This document shows positions 53,410-63,328 of a stretch of 64,000 bases of DNA, piece after piece. The stretch is from Escherichia marmotae (GTDB lineage Bacteria; Pseudomonadota; Gammaproteobacteria; Enterobacterales; Enterobacteriaceae): positions 186,001 to 250,000 of the forward strand of contig NZ_CP025979.1 in the NCBI RefSeq assembly GCF_002900365.1, read 5' to 3'. The first letter of the stretch is position 1. Every line of letters begins with the position of its first letter. Made by a program: the position numbers and the translations under genes. The notes below the pieces were generated by a model. It had not been told where the DNA came from and ran no database searches. It worked only from the letters and a program-made list of their open reading frames with translations.

Positions 53410-53444
53410 TTGTAACCGTTTCCATTGCTGTGACTCGATTCACG
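53410..53444 (+). promoter_or_regulatory. GalR/GalS operator and CRP site upstream of galS
   Basis: TTGTAACCGTTTCCAT (53410-53425) matches the gal operator GTGKAANCGNTTNCNC. TGTGACTCGATTCACG (53429-53444) matches the CRP consensus with both half-sites nearly complete. This agrees with known autoregulation of galS and cAMP-CRP activation. Confidence 0.82.
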
Positions 53445-53520
53445 AAGTCCTGTATTCAGTGCTGACAAAATAGCCGCCAGCAAGCAGTAACTTACTGCAA
53501 TCTCACAACAGGTAGTGAAT

Positions 53521-54561
53521 ATGATCACCATTCGTGATGTAGCGCGTCAGGCTGGCGTCTCTGTGGCAACGGTTTCCCGGGTGCTAAATAACAGCGCTCT
53601 GGTAAGTGCGGACACGCGTGAAGCGGTTATGAAAGCAGTGAGCGAGTTGGACTACAGACCAAACGCCAATGCCCAGGCGCTGGCAACTCAGGTGAGCGAG
53701 ACTATTGGCGTGGTGGTAATGGATGTCTCCGACGCCTTTTTCGGTGCGCTGGTGAAAGCCGTTGATCTTGTCGCCCAGCAACACCAGAAATATGTGCTAA
53801 TCGGCAATAGCTATCATGAAGCGGAAAAAGAGCGGCACGCCATTGAGGTGCTAATCCGCCAGCGTTGTAATGCGTTGATCGTTCACTCAAAAGCGTTAAG
53901 TGACGACGAACTGGTGCAGTTTATGGACAACATTCCCGGCATGGTGTTAATCAATCGCGTTGTGCCGGGTTACGCCCATCGCTGCGTCTGCCTGGATAAT
54001 ATCAGCGGTGCCCGAATGGCGACGCGCATGTTACTGAATAACGGTCATCAGCGTATCGGTTATCTTTCTTCCAGCCACGGTATTGAAGATGACGCGATGC
54101 GCAAAGCCGGTTGGATGAGCGCGCTGAAAGAGCAGGATATTGTTCCGCCAGAGAGTTGGATCGGCACCGGTACGCCAGATATGCCCGGCGGCGAAGCTGC
54201 GATGGTTGAACTGCTGGGGCGTAATCTGCAACTCACCGCGGTGTTCGCCTATAACGACAATATGGCCGCTGGCGCACTGACAGCGTTAAAAGACAATGGT
54301 ATTGCTATCCCGTTACATCTCTCGATCATCGGTTTTGATGATATCCCCATCGCCCGTTACACCGACCCGCAGTTAACAACCGTACGTTATCCCATTGCTT
54401 CAATGGCGAAAATGGCCACCGAACTGGCATTACAGGGGGCCGCAGGCAACATTGATCTGCGTGCCAGTCACTGTTTTATGCCGACGTTAGTGCGTCGTCA
54501 TTCTGTTGCTATGCGCCAGAATGCGGCGGCGATCACTAACTCAACAAATCACGCGATGTAA
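53521..54561 (+). CDS. galS: GalS, galactose isorepressor
   Basis: GalS is the LacI-family repressor of the mgl operon and of galS itself, released by galactose. The 346-residue protein starts MITIRDVARQAGVSVATVSRVL (helix-turn-helix residues about 2-25), followed by a hinge and a periplasmic-binding-protein-like sensor domain (IGVVVMDVSDAFFGALVKAV...). I used the ATG at 53521; one six bases earlier is also in frame. The operator for mglB overlaps its stop codon. Confidence 0.95.
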   Translation: MITIRDVARQAGVSVATVSRVLNNSALVSADTREAVMKAVSELDYRPNANAQALATQVSETIGVVVMDVSDAFFGALVKAVDLVAQQHQKYVLIGNSYHEAEKERHAIEVLIRQRCNALIVHSKALSDDELVQFMDNIPGMVLINRVVPGYAHRCVCLDNISGARMATRMLLNNGHQRIGYLSSSHGIEDDAMRKAGWMSALKEQDIVPPESWIGTGTPDMPGGEAAMVELLGRNLQLTAVFAYNDNMAAGALTALKDNGIAIPLHLSIIGFDDIPIARYTDPQLTTVRYPIASMAKMATELALQGAAGNIDLRASHCFMPTLVRRHSVAMRQNAAAITNSTNHAM

Positions 54562-54590
54562 CCGCTTTCAATCTGTGAGTGATTTCACAG
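54556..54590 (+). promoter_or_regulatory. GalS operator and CRP site of the mgl promoter
   Basis: ATGTAACCGCTTTCAA (54556-54571) is a gal-type operator overlapping the galS stop codon. CTGTGAGTGATTTCACAG (54573-54590) is an almost perfect CRP palindrome. A TATGAT -10 box at 54611-54616 fits a class II start near 54623, giving mglB a leader of about 215 bases. Confidence 0.85.
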
Positions 54591-54839
54591 TATGTTAACA
54601 ATGCAGTAGTTATGATTGCACCGTTTTAACGTTGTAACCTATGTGTAACAGTGGAAATTCACTTTTATCGAGGTATAGCGTCATAACAACAATTAAAGCT
54701 GTTTTCTGGAGCGTTACCGGACATGGAAGAACGAATTTTAAAACGTGAGCTTCGGCGTTCAGTAACACTTCATTAACCATACTGCCCCGCCGAGCATTTA
54801 TCTCAAGCACTACCCTGCATAAGAAAAACCGGAGATACC

Positions 54840-55838
54840 ATGAATAAGAAGGTGTTAACCCTGTCTGCTGTGATGGCCAGCATGTTATTCGGTGCCGCTG
54901 CACACGCTGCTGATACCCGTATTGGTGTGACGATTTATAAATATGACGATAACTTTATGTCTGTAGTGCGTAAGGCTATCGAACAAGATGCGAAAGCCGC
55001 GCCAGACGTCCAGTTGCTGATGAATGATTCACAGAATGATCAGTCCAAGCAGAACGATCAGATTGACGTGCTGTTGGCGAAAGGGGTGAAGGCGCTGGCA
55101 ATCAACCTGGTTGACCCGGCTGCTGCGGGTACGGTGATTGAGAAAGCGCGCGGACAAAACGTGCCAATCGTTTTCTTCAATAAAGAACCTTCCCGTAAGG
55201 CGCTGGATAGTTACGACAAAGCCTACTACGTTGGCACCGATTCGAAAGAATCCGGGATTATTCAGGGCGATTTGATTGCTAAACACTGGGCGGCGAATCA
55301 GGGTTGGGATCTCAACAAAGACGGTCAGATTCAGTTCGTACTGCTGAAAGGCGAACCGGGTCATCCGGATGCAGAAGCGCGCACTACGTATGTCATCAAA
55401 GAGCTAAACGACAAAGGCATTAAAACTGAACAGTTACAGTTAGATACCGCAATGTGGGATACCGCTCAGGCGAAAGATAAGATGGACGCCTGGCTGTCTG
55501 GCCCGAACGCCAACAAAATCGAAGTGGTTATCGCAAACAACGATGCGATGGCAATGGGCGCGGTTGAAGCTCTGAAAGCACACAACAAGTCCAGCATTCC
55601 GGTGTTTGGCGTCGATGCGCTGCCAGAAGCTCTGGCACTGGTGAAATCTGGTGCACTGGCTGGCACCGTGCTGAACGATGCTAACAACCAGGCGAAAGCG
55701 ACCTTTGATCTGGCGAAAAATCTGGCTGATGGCAAGGGAGCCGCTGACGGCACCAACTGGAAAATCGACAATAAAGTTGTCCGCGTTCCTTATGTTGGCG
55801 TAGATAAAGACAATCTGGCTGAATTCAGCAAGAAATAA
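54840..55838 (+). CDS. mglB: MglB, galactose/glucose-binding protein
   Basis: MglB is the periplasmic binding protein of the high-affinity galactose importer and the chemoreceptor ligand for Trg. The 332-residue precursor has a 23-residue signal peptide cut at AHA-ADTRIG. The two-lobed sugar-binding domain includes the calcium loop DLNKDGQIQ (about residues 157-165). It is the first and most expressed gene of mglBAC; a strong hairpin follows it. Intact. Confidence 0.97.
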   Translation: MNKKVLTLSAVMASMLFGAAAHAADTRIGVTIYKYDDNFMSVVRKAIEQDAKAAPDVQLLMNDSQNDQSKQNDQIDVLLAKGVKALAINLVDPAAAGTVIEKARGQNVPIVFFNKEPSRKALDSYDKAYYVGTDSKESGIIQGDLIAKHWAANQGWDLNKDGQIQFVLLKGEPGHPDAEARTTYVIKELNDKGIKTEQLQLDTAMWDTAQAKDKMDAWLSGPNANKIEVVIANNDAMAMGAVEALKAHNKSSIPVFGVDALPEALALVKSGALAGTVLNDANNQAKATFDLAKNLADGKGAADGTNWKIDNKVVRVPYVGVDKDNLAEFSKK

Positions 55839-55846
55839 GACTGATT

Positions 55847-55869
55847 GGGCGCAGTCATTCACTGCGCCC
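55847..55869 (+). terminator. mglB-mglA intercistronic hairpin
   Basis: GGGCGCAGT and ACTGCGCCC form a perfect 9-base stem with a five-base loop, followed by TTATT. It probably protects the mglB message or partly terminates, explaining excess MglB over MglA/C. Confidence 0.75.
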
Positions 55870-55898
55870 TTATTGTATGGCCAACAAGGTAAAATTAT

Positions 55899-57419
55899 AT
55901 GGTCAGCTCAAGGACTCCGTCATCAGGAGAATACTTGTTGGAAATGAGCGGTATCAACAAGTCTTTTCCCGGCGTTAAGGCACTTGATAACGTTAATTTA
56001 AAAGTGCGACCACACTCCATTCATGCGTTAATGGGGGAGAATGGCGCAGGAAAATCGACATTATTAAAATGCCTGTTTGGTATCTATCAAAAAGACTCCG
56101 GCACTATTTTATTCCAGGGTAAGGAAATCGATTTTCACTCAGCCAAAGAAGCCCTGGAAAATGGTATTTCGATGGTACACCAGGAGTTAAACCTGGTATT
56201 ACAGCGTTCGGTCATGGACAACATGTGGTTGGGGCGATATCCCACCAAAGGGATGTTTGTCGACCAGGATAAAATGTACCGCGAAACCAAAGCGATATTT
56301 GACGAACTGGATATTGATATCGATCCGCGTGCGCGCGTTGGTACGTTGTCCGTTTCACAAATGCAGATGATTGAAATCGCCAAAGCATTTTCCTATAACG
56401 CGAAAATAGTCATTATGGATGAACCAACTTCTTCATTAACTGAAAAAGAAGTCAATCATCTGTTTACCATTATTCGTAAATTAAAAGAACGCGGCTGCGG
56501 TATTGTCTATATCTCGCATAAAATGGAAGAGATATTCCAGTTATGTGATGAAGTCACCGTACTGCGCGACGGACAGTGGATCGCTACCGAGCCGCTGGCG
56601 GGGCTGACGATGGACAAGATCATCGCCATGATGGTTGGCCGTTCTCTTAATCAGCGTTTCCCGGATAAGCAAAACAAACCTGGCGAAGTGATCCTTGAAG
56701 TGCGTAACCTGACGTCACTGCGTCAGCCGTCAATTCGCGATGTCTCGTTTGATCTGCATAAAGGGGAGATCCTCGGTATTGCCGGGCTGGTAGGTGCGAA
56801 ACGTACCGATATTGTCGAAACCTTGTTTGGGATCCGTGAGAAATCTTCCGGCACCATTACACTGCACGGCAAAAAGATTAATAACCATAATGCCAACGAA
56901 GCCATTAACCATGGGTTCGCGCTGGTCACCGAAGAGCGCCGCTCAACGGGGATTTATGCTTACCTGGATATTGGCTTTAACTCGTTAATTTCTAATATTC
57001 GCAACTACAAAAACAAAGTGGGGCTACTGGATAATTCGCGGATGAAAAGCGACACCCAGTGGGTCATTGATTCGATGAGGGTAAAAACGCCGGGTCATCG
57101 TACGCAAATTGGTTCACTCTCCGGCGGTAATCAGCAAAAAGTCATTATTGGGCGCTGGCTGCTAACGCAACCGGAAATATTAATGCTCGACGAACCGACG
57201 CGTGGCATTGATGTTGGCGCGAAGTTTGAAATTTATCAATTAATTGCCGAGCTGGCGAAAAAAGGCAAGGGGATAATTATTATCTCCTCTGAAATGCCAG
57301 AGTTGTTAGGGATAACGGACCGTATTCTGGTAATGAGCAATGGTCTCGTTTCCGGCATTGTCGATACAAAAACAACAACGCAAAACGAAATTCTGCGTCT
57401 TGCGTCTTTGCACCTTTAA
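55899..57419 (+). CDS. mglA: MglA, galactose importer ATPase
   Basis: MglA is the double nucleotide-binding ATPase of the mgl importer, 506 residues. The first domain has Walker A GENGAGKSTLLKCLFG (about residues 43-58), SVSQMQMIEIAKA and Walker B IVIMDEPTSSL. The second has the degenerate Walker A GLVGAKRTDIVE usual in this family, then LSGGNQQKVIIGRWL and LMLDEPTRGIDVG. Length as in K-12. It is 60 bases after mglB and 15 before mglC. Confidence 0.97.
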   Translation: MVSSRTPSSGEYLLEMSGINKSFPGVKALDNVNLKVRPHSIHALMGENGAGKSTLLKCLFGIYQKDSGTILFQGKEIDFHSAKEALENGISMVHQELNLVLQRSVMDNMWLGRYPTKGMFVDQDKMYRETKAIFDELDIDIDPRARVGTLSVSQMQMIEIAKAFSYNAKIVIMDEPTSSLTEKEVNHLFTIIRKLKERGCGIVYISHKMEEIFQLCDEVTVLRDGQWIATEPLAGLTMDKIIAMMVGRSLNQRFPDKQNKPGEVILEVRNLTSLRQPSIRDVSFDLHKGEILGIAGLVGAKRTDIVETLFGIREKSSGTITLHGKKINNHNANEAINHGFALVTEERRSTGIYAYLDIGFNSLISNIRNYKNKVGLLDNSRMKSDTQWVIDSMRVKTPGHRTQIGSLSGGNQQKVIIGRWLLTQPEILMLDEPTRGIDVGAKFEIYQLIAELAKKGKGIIIISSEMPELLGITDRILVMSNGLVSGIVDTKTTTQNEILRLASLHL

Positions 57420-57434
57420 GATTAGGGGCTTCCC

Positions 57435-58445
57435 ATGAGTGCGTTAAATAAGAAAAGTTTTCTTACTTACCTGAAAGAAGGTGGTATTTACGTCGTTCTT
57501 TTAGTTTTGCTGGCTATTATTATTTTCCAGGACCCAACATTCTTAAGTCTGTTGAACTTAAGTAATATTCTTACCCAATCATCGGTGCGTATTATTATCG
57601 CGCTCGGCGTGGCAGGGTTAATTGTCACCCAGGGAACTGACCTTTCTGCTGGTCGTCAGGTAGGGCTGGCGGCGGTGGTGGCGGCTACCTTGTTACAATC
57701 GATGGATAACGCCAACAAAGTATTCCCCGAAATGGCGACCATGCCGATTGCGCTGGTTATTCTGATAGTCTGTGCCATTGGCGCGGTTATCGGTTTGATC
57801 AACGGTCTGATTATCGCTTACCTCAACGTGACGCCGTTCATTACCACGCTCGGCACGATGATTATCGTCTACGGTATCAACTCGCTCTATTACGACTTTG
57901 TTGGTGCGTCACCGATTTCCGGTTTTGATAGCGGCTTCTCCACCTTTGCCCAGGGGTTTATTGCGCTGGGGAGTTTCCGGCTATCTTACATCACCTTCTA
58001 CGCGCTGATTGCCGTGGCGTTTGTCTGGGTGCTGTGGAACAAAACCCGTTTCGGCAAGAATATTTTTGCTATTGGCGGCAACCCGGAAGCGGCGAAAGTT
58101 TCTGGTGTTAACGTCGGCCTGAATCTGCTGATGATTTATGCGTTGTCTGGCGTGTTCTATGCCTTTGGTGGGATGTTAGAAGCCGGACGTATCGGCTCCG
58201 CCACCAACAACCTCGGCTTTATGTATGAACTGGATGCTATCGCGGCGTGCGTGGTGGGCGGTGTATCGTTTAGCGGCGGCGTGGGTACGGTCATTGGCGT
58301 GGTGACCGGGGTCATTATCTTTACGGTCATCAACTACGGTCTGACCTATATCGGCGTCAACCCGTACTGGCAGTACATCATCAAAGGGGCGATCATTATC
58401 TTCGCCGTGGCGCTGGATTCCCTGAAGTACGCGCGTAAGAAGTGA
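57435..58445 (+). CDS. mglC: MglC, galactose importer permease
   Basis: MglC is the membrane permease of the galactose/methyl-galactoside importer. The 336-residue protein has about ten helices and the BPD_transp_2 fold, with TQGTDLSAGRQVGLAAVVAATLL and GNPEAAKVSGVNVGLNLLMIYALSG marking the ABC-coupling loop near residues 215-240. It ends the mglBAC operon and is followed by REP elements before convergent preA. Confidence 0.97.
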   Translation: MSALNKKSFLTYLKEGGIYVVLLVLLAIIIFQDPTFLSLLNLSNILTQSSVRIIIALGVAGLIVTQGTDLSAGRQVGLAAVVAATLLQSMDNANKVFPEMATMPIALVILIVCAIGAVIGLINGLIIAYLNVTPFITTLGTMIIVYGINSLYYDFVGASPISGFDSGFSTFAQGFIALGSFRLSYITFYALIAVAFVWVLWNKTRFGKNIFAIGGNPEAAKVSGVNVGLNLLMIYALSGVFYAFGGMLEAGRIGSATNNLGFMYELDAIAACVVGGVSFSGGVGTVIGVVTGVIIFTVINYGLTYIGVNPYWQYIIKGAIIIFAVALDSLKYARKK

Positions 58446-58458
58446 TGTGAATTTGGGC

Positions 58459-58565
58459 ATTACCGGATGCGACGTTTACGCCGCATCCGGCAGTTGGTGT
58501 CAAATGTCGGATGCGACGCTGGTGCGTCTTATCCGTCCTACTATCCGTCCTACTATCCGTCCTAC
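58459..58565. repeat. REP elements and a 12-base tandem triplet between mglC and preA
   Basis: A REP palindrome (ACCGGATGCGACG...CGCCGCATCCGGCA) is at about 58461-58492, a second begins near 58505, and its tail is expanded into three exact copies of TATCCGTCCTAC at 58530-58565. The last copy overlaps the preA stop codon. Confidence 0.85.
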
Positions 58566-59797
58566 AACGTTACCGGATGTTCTTTCTCTCCCTTCTTAAA
58601 CTTCACTTCCCCGAGATCAATACAGCTAACCGGGCAAACATGACCGCAAAGCAAACAACCGACGCATTTCTCAGTATTACAATGTGGCGTGCGTGTTTTC
58701 TCATCCCATTCCATCGCCTGGTGACCACCGTCGTAGCAGGAAATATAACAGCGCCCGCAGCCGACACACTTATCAAGATTGATATGGGGATAGACGATAT
58801 AACTGCGGTCTAAATCTTCCGCCGGGACAATATTGTGATTCGCCAGACCCACCATCTCCTGTAACGAGTCAAATCCCTGATCGGCAAGATAATGCGATAA
58901 CCCGCTCGCCATATCTTCCACAATCCGATAACCGTACTGCATAATTCCGGTGGTCACCTGCAGTGTAGCCGCGCCGAGCAATAAAAACTCTGCCGCGTCT
59001 TCCCAGGTTTCAATGCCGCCAATACCGCTGATCGGGAAATCGCGCAGCTCCGGATGCGTGCGCATTTGCTGAATAAAGCGCAGGGCGATCGGTTTCACCG
59101 CTTTACCGGAATAACCGGAAATACTCGATTTACTGTTAACGATCGGCATACCGATTTTCTGATTCAGATCGATATTGGTGATGGATTTAACGGTGTTAAT
59201 CGCTGCAATGCCATCTGCACCGCCACGCTTAGCCGCCAGCGCCACTTCGCACATATCACCGATATTCGGCGTCATCTTCGCCAGCATCGGCAGCGTTGAA
59301 CCACGTTTCACCGCCCGACAATATTTCTCTACCAGTTCCGGGCTTTGCCCGACATCGCTACCCATCGCATGAGAAGTCATCTGCGGGCAGGAGAAATTAC
59401 ATTCGATCATATCCGCGCCAGCTTCTTGCACCAGACGCGCCAGATCTTCCCATTGTTGCTCATTTTCCCCCATGATCGAGGCGATCAGCACTTTGTCCGG
59501 GTAATCCTCTTTCAGCCGACGCAGAGCGGTCAGATTCTCTTCCAGCGGATGTTCGGCAATCTGCTCCATATTTTTGAAGCCAATAAAACCGGTATCTTCT
59601 TTCACCAGATGATCAAAACGTGGCGAAACCTCGTTAGCGATAAAAAAGCCGATAGTTTTGAATACCACGCCGCCCCAGCCGGTGTCGTAGGCTTTGGCAC
59701 ACATCTCATAGCAATTGCCTACTGGCGAAGAAGAGAGGCAGAACGGGTTGGGAAACTTCACGCCGCAAAAGGTAATAGAAAGATCTTTCGTTAACAT
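58562..59797 (-). CDS. preA: PreA, dihydropyrimidine dehydrogenase catalytic subunit
   Basis: PreA with PreT reduces uracil and thymine to dihydropyrimidines using NADH. The 411-residue subunit has an FMN-binding TIM barrel (dihydroorotate dehydrogenase type) with the active-site cysteine in ECNFSCPQM. Its C-terminus has two [4Fe-4S] motifs: CVGCGRCYISC and CVGCLLCGHVCPVSC. I used the ATG at 59795-59797 (MLTKDLSI). Its start overlaps the preT stop by seven bases, so the two subunits are translationally coupled. Confidence 0.95.
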   Translation of the reverse strand: MLTKDLSITFCGVKFPNPFCLSSSPVGNCYEMCAKAYDTGWGGVVFKTIGFFIANEVSPRFDHLVKEDTGFIGFKNMEQIAEHPLEENLTALRRLKEDYPDKVLIASIMGENEQQWEDLARLVQEAGADMIECNFSCPQMTSHAMGSDVGQSPELVEKYCRAVKRGSTLPMLAKMTPNIGDMCEVALAAKRGGADGIAAINTVKSITNIDLNQKIGMPIVNSKSSISGYSGKAVKPIALRFIQQMRTHPELRDFPISGIGGIETWEDAAEFLLLGAATLQVTTGIMQYGYRIVEDMASGLSHYLADQGFDSLQEMVGLANHNIVPAEDLDRSYIVYPHINLDKCVGCGRCYISCYDGGHQAMEWDEKTRTPHCNTEKCVGCLLCGHVCPVSCIDLGEVKFKKGEKEHPVTL

Positions 59798-61029
59798 GAG
59801 CAAGCTCCCTCTAAATAGTGATGGATCGCCTCGGCGGCTTCTTTCCCGGTCTTCACGGCATAGACCACGGTTTTATCACCCTCAACAATATCGCCAGCGG
59901 CAAACAGTTGCGGGTCACGGGTCTGGTAATTTTTCGTTTCGATAGTGTTACGTTGGGGTTCCAGTGTAGCAAAAGCGGTAAGTTCGGCATGTTGACCGAT
60001 GGCGAGAATAATTTTGTCTGCCGCCATCGTCAGCTCGCCCGGTAAACGAACATGTTTAAACGTCACTTTATTGCCATCTACCGCCACAGGCGTAAAGCCA
60101 TCGATAATCGATACCCCCAATTTCTGAGCACCGGTGAACTCTTTCTTGCTTGCCGGAAACACATCTAATTCTTCACGCGCCACGCAGGTCACCGCCGGAC
60201 AACCGAGAACTTTCAGCGTACTGGCAACGTCCATCGCGACATCGCCGCCGCCAATAATTAATGCGCTTTGTGGAATGCTGATATCGCCTTGTGCCAGGCG
60301 TGCGCGTTGCAGGAAATCGACGGCAATCTCAACGTCGCTATGCTCAAACAGCGGCAGGGTGGAACCACGCGATAACCCCACGGTTACCAGTACCGCGCGG
60401 TTTTCTGCTTTCAGTTGCTCCAGCGAGAGCGTTTTGCCAATTTCACAGTTGCACTTAATAGTTACACCCATTTTTTCGATACGGGTGATTTCCGCATCCA
60501 GCACCGACTGCGGCAAACGGAATTGTGGAATGCCGTTACGCAACCAGCCGCCTGGTTGTACTTCTTTTTCGTAAACCGTGACGTCGTAACCCAGGTTGGT
60601 TAGCGTCACGCTGGCCTGCAGCCCAGCAGGGCCAGCACCGATAACCGCTACTTTACCAAGCGTCTTACTGCCCGGTTGATAAATTTCCATTCCGGTTTGT
60701 TGTTCGAAATCAGTAACAAAACGCTGTAAGCGGCCAATATCAATCGGATCATCGACACCTGCGCGGGTACAACCGCTCTGGCATAATTTTTCTGTGGGGC
60801 ACACTCTGGCACAAACGGCACCGAGGGCATTATTTTCGCGAATAGTCTCGGCAGCGCCTTTAAAATTACGAAAATAGATTGAGCGAATAAATTTTCCCGG
60901 ATCGGTTTGCGCCGGGCACGCCTGGCTGCAAGGGGCGTCGTGGCATAATAAACAACGAGAGGCTTCTTTAATCGCCAGTAAAGGCGTAAAAGCCGGAGCG
61001 AGTTCATCCAGATAATTTTGTTGCGGCAT
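59791..61029 (-). CDS. preT: PreT, dihydropyrimidine dehydrogenase NAD-binding subunit
   Basis: PreT is the FAD- and NAD-binding electron-entry subunit of PreTA. The 412-residue protein has an N-terminal iron-sulfur region with CLLCHDAPCSQACP and CARVCPTEKLCQSGC, then the FAD Rossmann motif VAVIGAGPAGLQ (about residues 125-136), the NAD motif ALIIGGGDVAMDVA (about 265-278) and the closing FAD motif FAAGDIVEG. I used the ATG at 61027-61029 (MPQQNYL) with AGGAAG upstream; 34 extra in-frame residues before it are not family sequence. Confidence 0.95.
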   Translation of the reverse strand: MPQQNYLDELAPAFTPLLAIKEASRCLLCHDAPCSQACPAQTDPGKFIRSIYFRNFKGAAETIRENNALGAVCARVCPTEKLCQSGCTRAGVDDPIDIGRLQRFVTDFEQQTGMEIYQPGSKTLGKVAVIGAGPAGLQASVTLTNLGYDVTVYEKEVQPGGWLRNGIPQFRLPQSVLDAEITRIEKMGVTIKCNCEIGKTLSLEQLKAENRAVLVTVGLSRGSTLPLFEHSDVEIAVDFLQRARLAQGDISIPQSALIIGGGDVAMDVASTLKVLGCPAVTCVAREELDVFPASKKEFTGAQKLGVSIIDGFTPVAVDGNKVTFKHVRLPGELTMAADKIILAIGQHAELTAFATLEPQRNTIETKNYQTRDPQLFAAGDIVEGDKTVVYAVKTGKEAAEAIHHYLEGACSC

Positions 61030-61157
61030 GTGATCTTCCTTAATGCTATGGGTAATTAAGGCGAACGTATAGTAAATATAACGTGCTGATATTAAGGCTA
61101 AGCGTGCGGGGGAAATAATAATTATTCTCAATAGTTAACAGTGGGCGAGAAATAATA

Positions 61158-62119
<962 letters not shown>

Positions 62120-62228
62120 GCTGAAAACTCGATCTTGGGGAATTTCAATCAGGCTACTTTACCTGTGGGCTTTGCGCAAGAAACGGCAAACTGTTTGCCG
62201 GGATTTTCGACACCAGGGTGAGTAGAAA

Positions 62229-62309
62229 TGCCGGATGCGCTACGCTTATCCGGCCTACGAAATTTTGCACTCTGTAGGCCGGATCAGGCGTTCACGCCGC
62301 ATCCGGCAC
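62229..62309. repeat. REP pair between sanA and cdd
   Basis: ATGCCGGATGCGCTACGC...TTATCCGGCCTAC (from 62228) and GTAGGCCGGATCAGGCG...GCCGCATCCGGCA (62274-62308) are two REP units of opposite orientation. Confidence 0.85.
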
Positions 62310-62314
62310 CGGGC

Positions 62315-63199
62315 TTAAGCGAGAAGCACGCGGTCGATATTGTGACAACCGAGAGCTTTCAGCGTTGCCGAGGTTGCATCCCACTGAACCAGCGGCGCAT
62401 CGGCTTTTTCTGCCAGAATCGCCCGCTGAATATCCGGGTAATCATAACCTTTGAGATTTAACAGAATTAATGCGCCCTGCAACGGCGGTAGAGTTGGGTT
62501 GAATGCGGCGTTTTCAGCATAGCTACCACTGAAAATACGACCGTCTTTGCATTCCAGCGCCACGCCGCTTGGAGACTTGCTGTAAGGCATGTGCGAACGG
62601 TTGGCCGCGGCAATTGCCGCCTGAGAAAGCGCATCGCCAGTCAGCGCATAGCCGTGATCCTGCTCGTCCATCAGCAGTGTCTTAATCTCCAGATCTTTCG
62701 GCCCAAAGGCATCCGGCAAATAGTCACGCAGCGCATGCGCTTCGCGGCCCGGCAGATGAATGCGTAGATCCAGCCCGCTGTTCAGTTCGTTCATAAACTG
62801 ACGGCAGTGACCACAAGGTGTGTAGTTAACGGTGATGGCCGCGAGCGCTTTCTCACCGCTCAGCCAGGCGTGGCTGATTGCGCTTTGTTCGGCATGAACG
62901 GTTTGCTGCATTGTTGCGCCAATAAATTCCATATTGGCACCAAAATACCAGGTTCCACTCACGCCGCGCGCAATGGCACCAACATTAAAATTCGACAATG
63001 GCGTGCGGGCACAGGCCGCCGCCAGTGGTAGCAGTGCGAAAGCCAGCGCGTCTTCGTCCAGCCCCGTTGCGCTCTTCAGCGAAGAGACCTGCTCTCTGGT
63101 CAACAACGCGGGGAAATACTTATCTGCCAGAATGGGTTCCAGTGCAGATTGCAAGTTATCCGCAAGTTGGGCAAAAGCAGTTTGAAAACGTGGATGCAT
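62315..63199 (-). CDS. cdd: Cytidine deaminase
   Basis: Cdd deaminates cytidine and deoxycytidine to uridine and deoxyuridine. The 294-residue enterobacterial form has a catalytic domain followed by a diverged copy. The zinc site is complete: HAE with His102 and catalytic Glu104, and PCGHC with Cys129 and Cys132. It belongs to the CytR/CRP regulon, and a CRP-like site lies upstream. It complements the nucleoside genes psuKGT, rihB, nupX and preTA in this window. Confidence 0.97.
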   Translation of the reverse strand: MHPRFQTAFAQLADNLQSALEPILADKYFPALLTREQVSSLKSATGLDEDALAFALLPLAAACARTPLSNFNVGAIARGVSGTWYFGANMEFIGATMQQTVHAEQSAISHAWLSGEKALAAITVNYTPCGHCRQFMNELNSGLDLRIHLPGREAHALRDYLPDAFGPKDLEIKTLLMDEQDHGYALTGDALSQAAIAAANRSHMPYSKSPSGVALECKDGRIFSGSYAENAAFNPTLPPLQGALILLNLKGYDYPDIQRAILAEKADAPLVQWDATSATLKALGCHNIDRVLLA

Positions 63200-63258
63200 G
63201 GCGTTGCCTCATAATCATGTAATGGGATAACAGTTTACGAACCCATTATGGCTTTATA

Positions 63259-63274
63259 TGTGATCTGAATCTCA
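63259..63274 (-). promoter_or_regulatory. CRP site upstream of cdd
   Basis: TGTGATCTGAATCTCA matches the CRP consensus in both halves with one mismatch at the second. It is 60-75 bases before the cdd start. A second weaker half-site (GTGAAAC) is at 63290-63296, as expected for CytR/CRP-controlled promoters. Confidence 0.65.
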
Positions 63275-63328
63275 TTAATTATACAACGCGTGAAACTTAC
63301 ATCAAAAATGCGCGACGCATCGCAAATT

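Noticed and set aside
56760..56840. The second Walker A of MglA (GLVGAKRTD) as a damaging mutation.
   Set aside because: A degenerate second P-loop is normal in this ABC sugar ATPase family.
58459..58565. REP units and the 12-base triplet as a possible CRISPR array.
   Set aside because: There are no unique spacers between the repeats and no cas genes; the units are standard REP palindromes and a slippage triplet.
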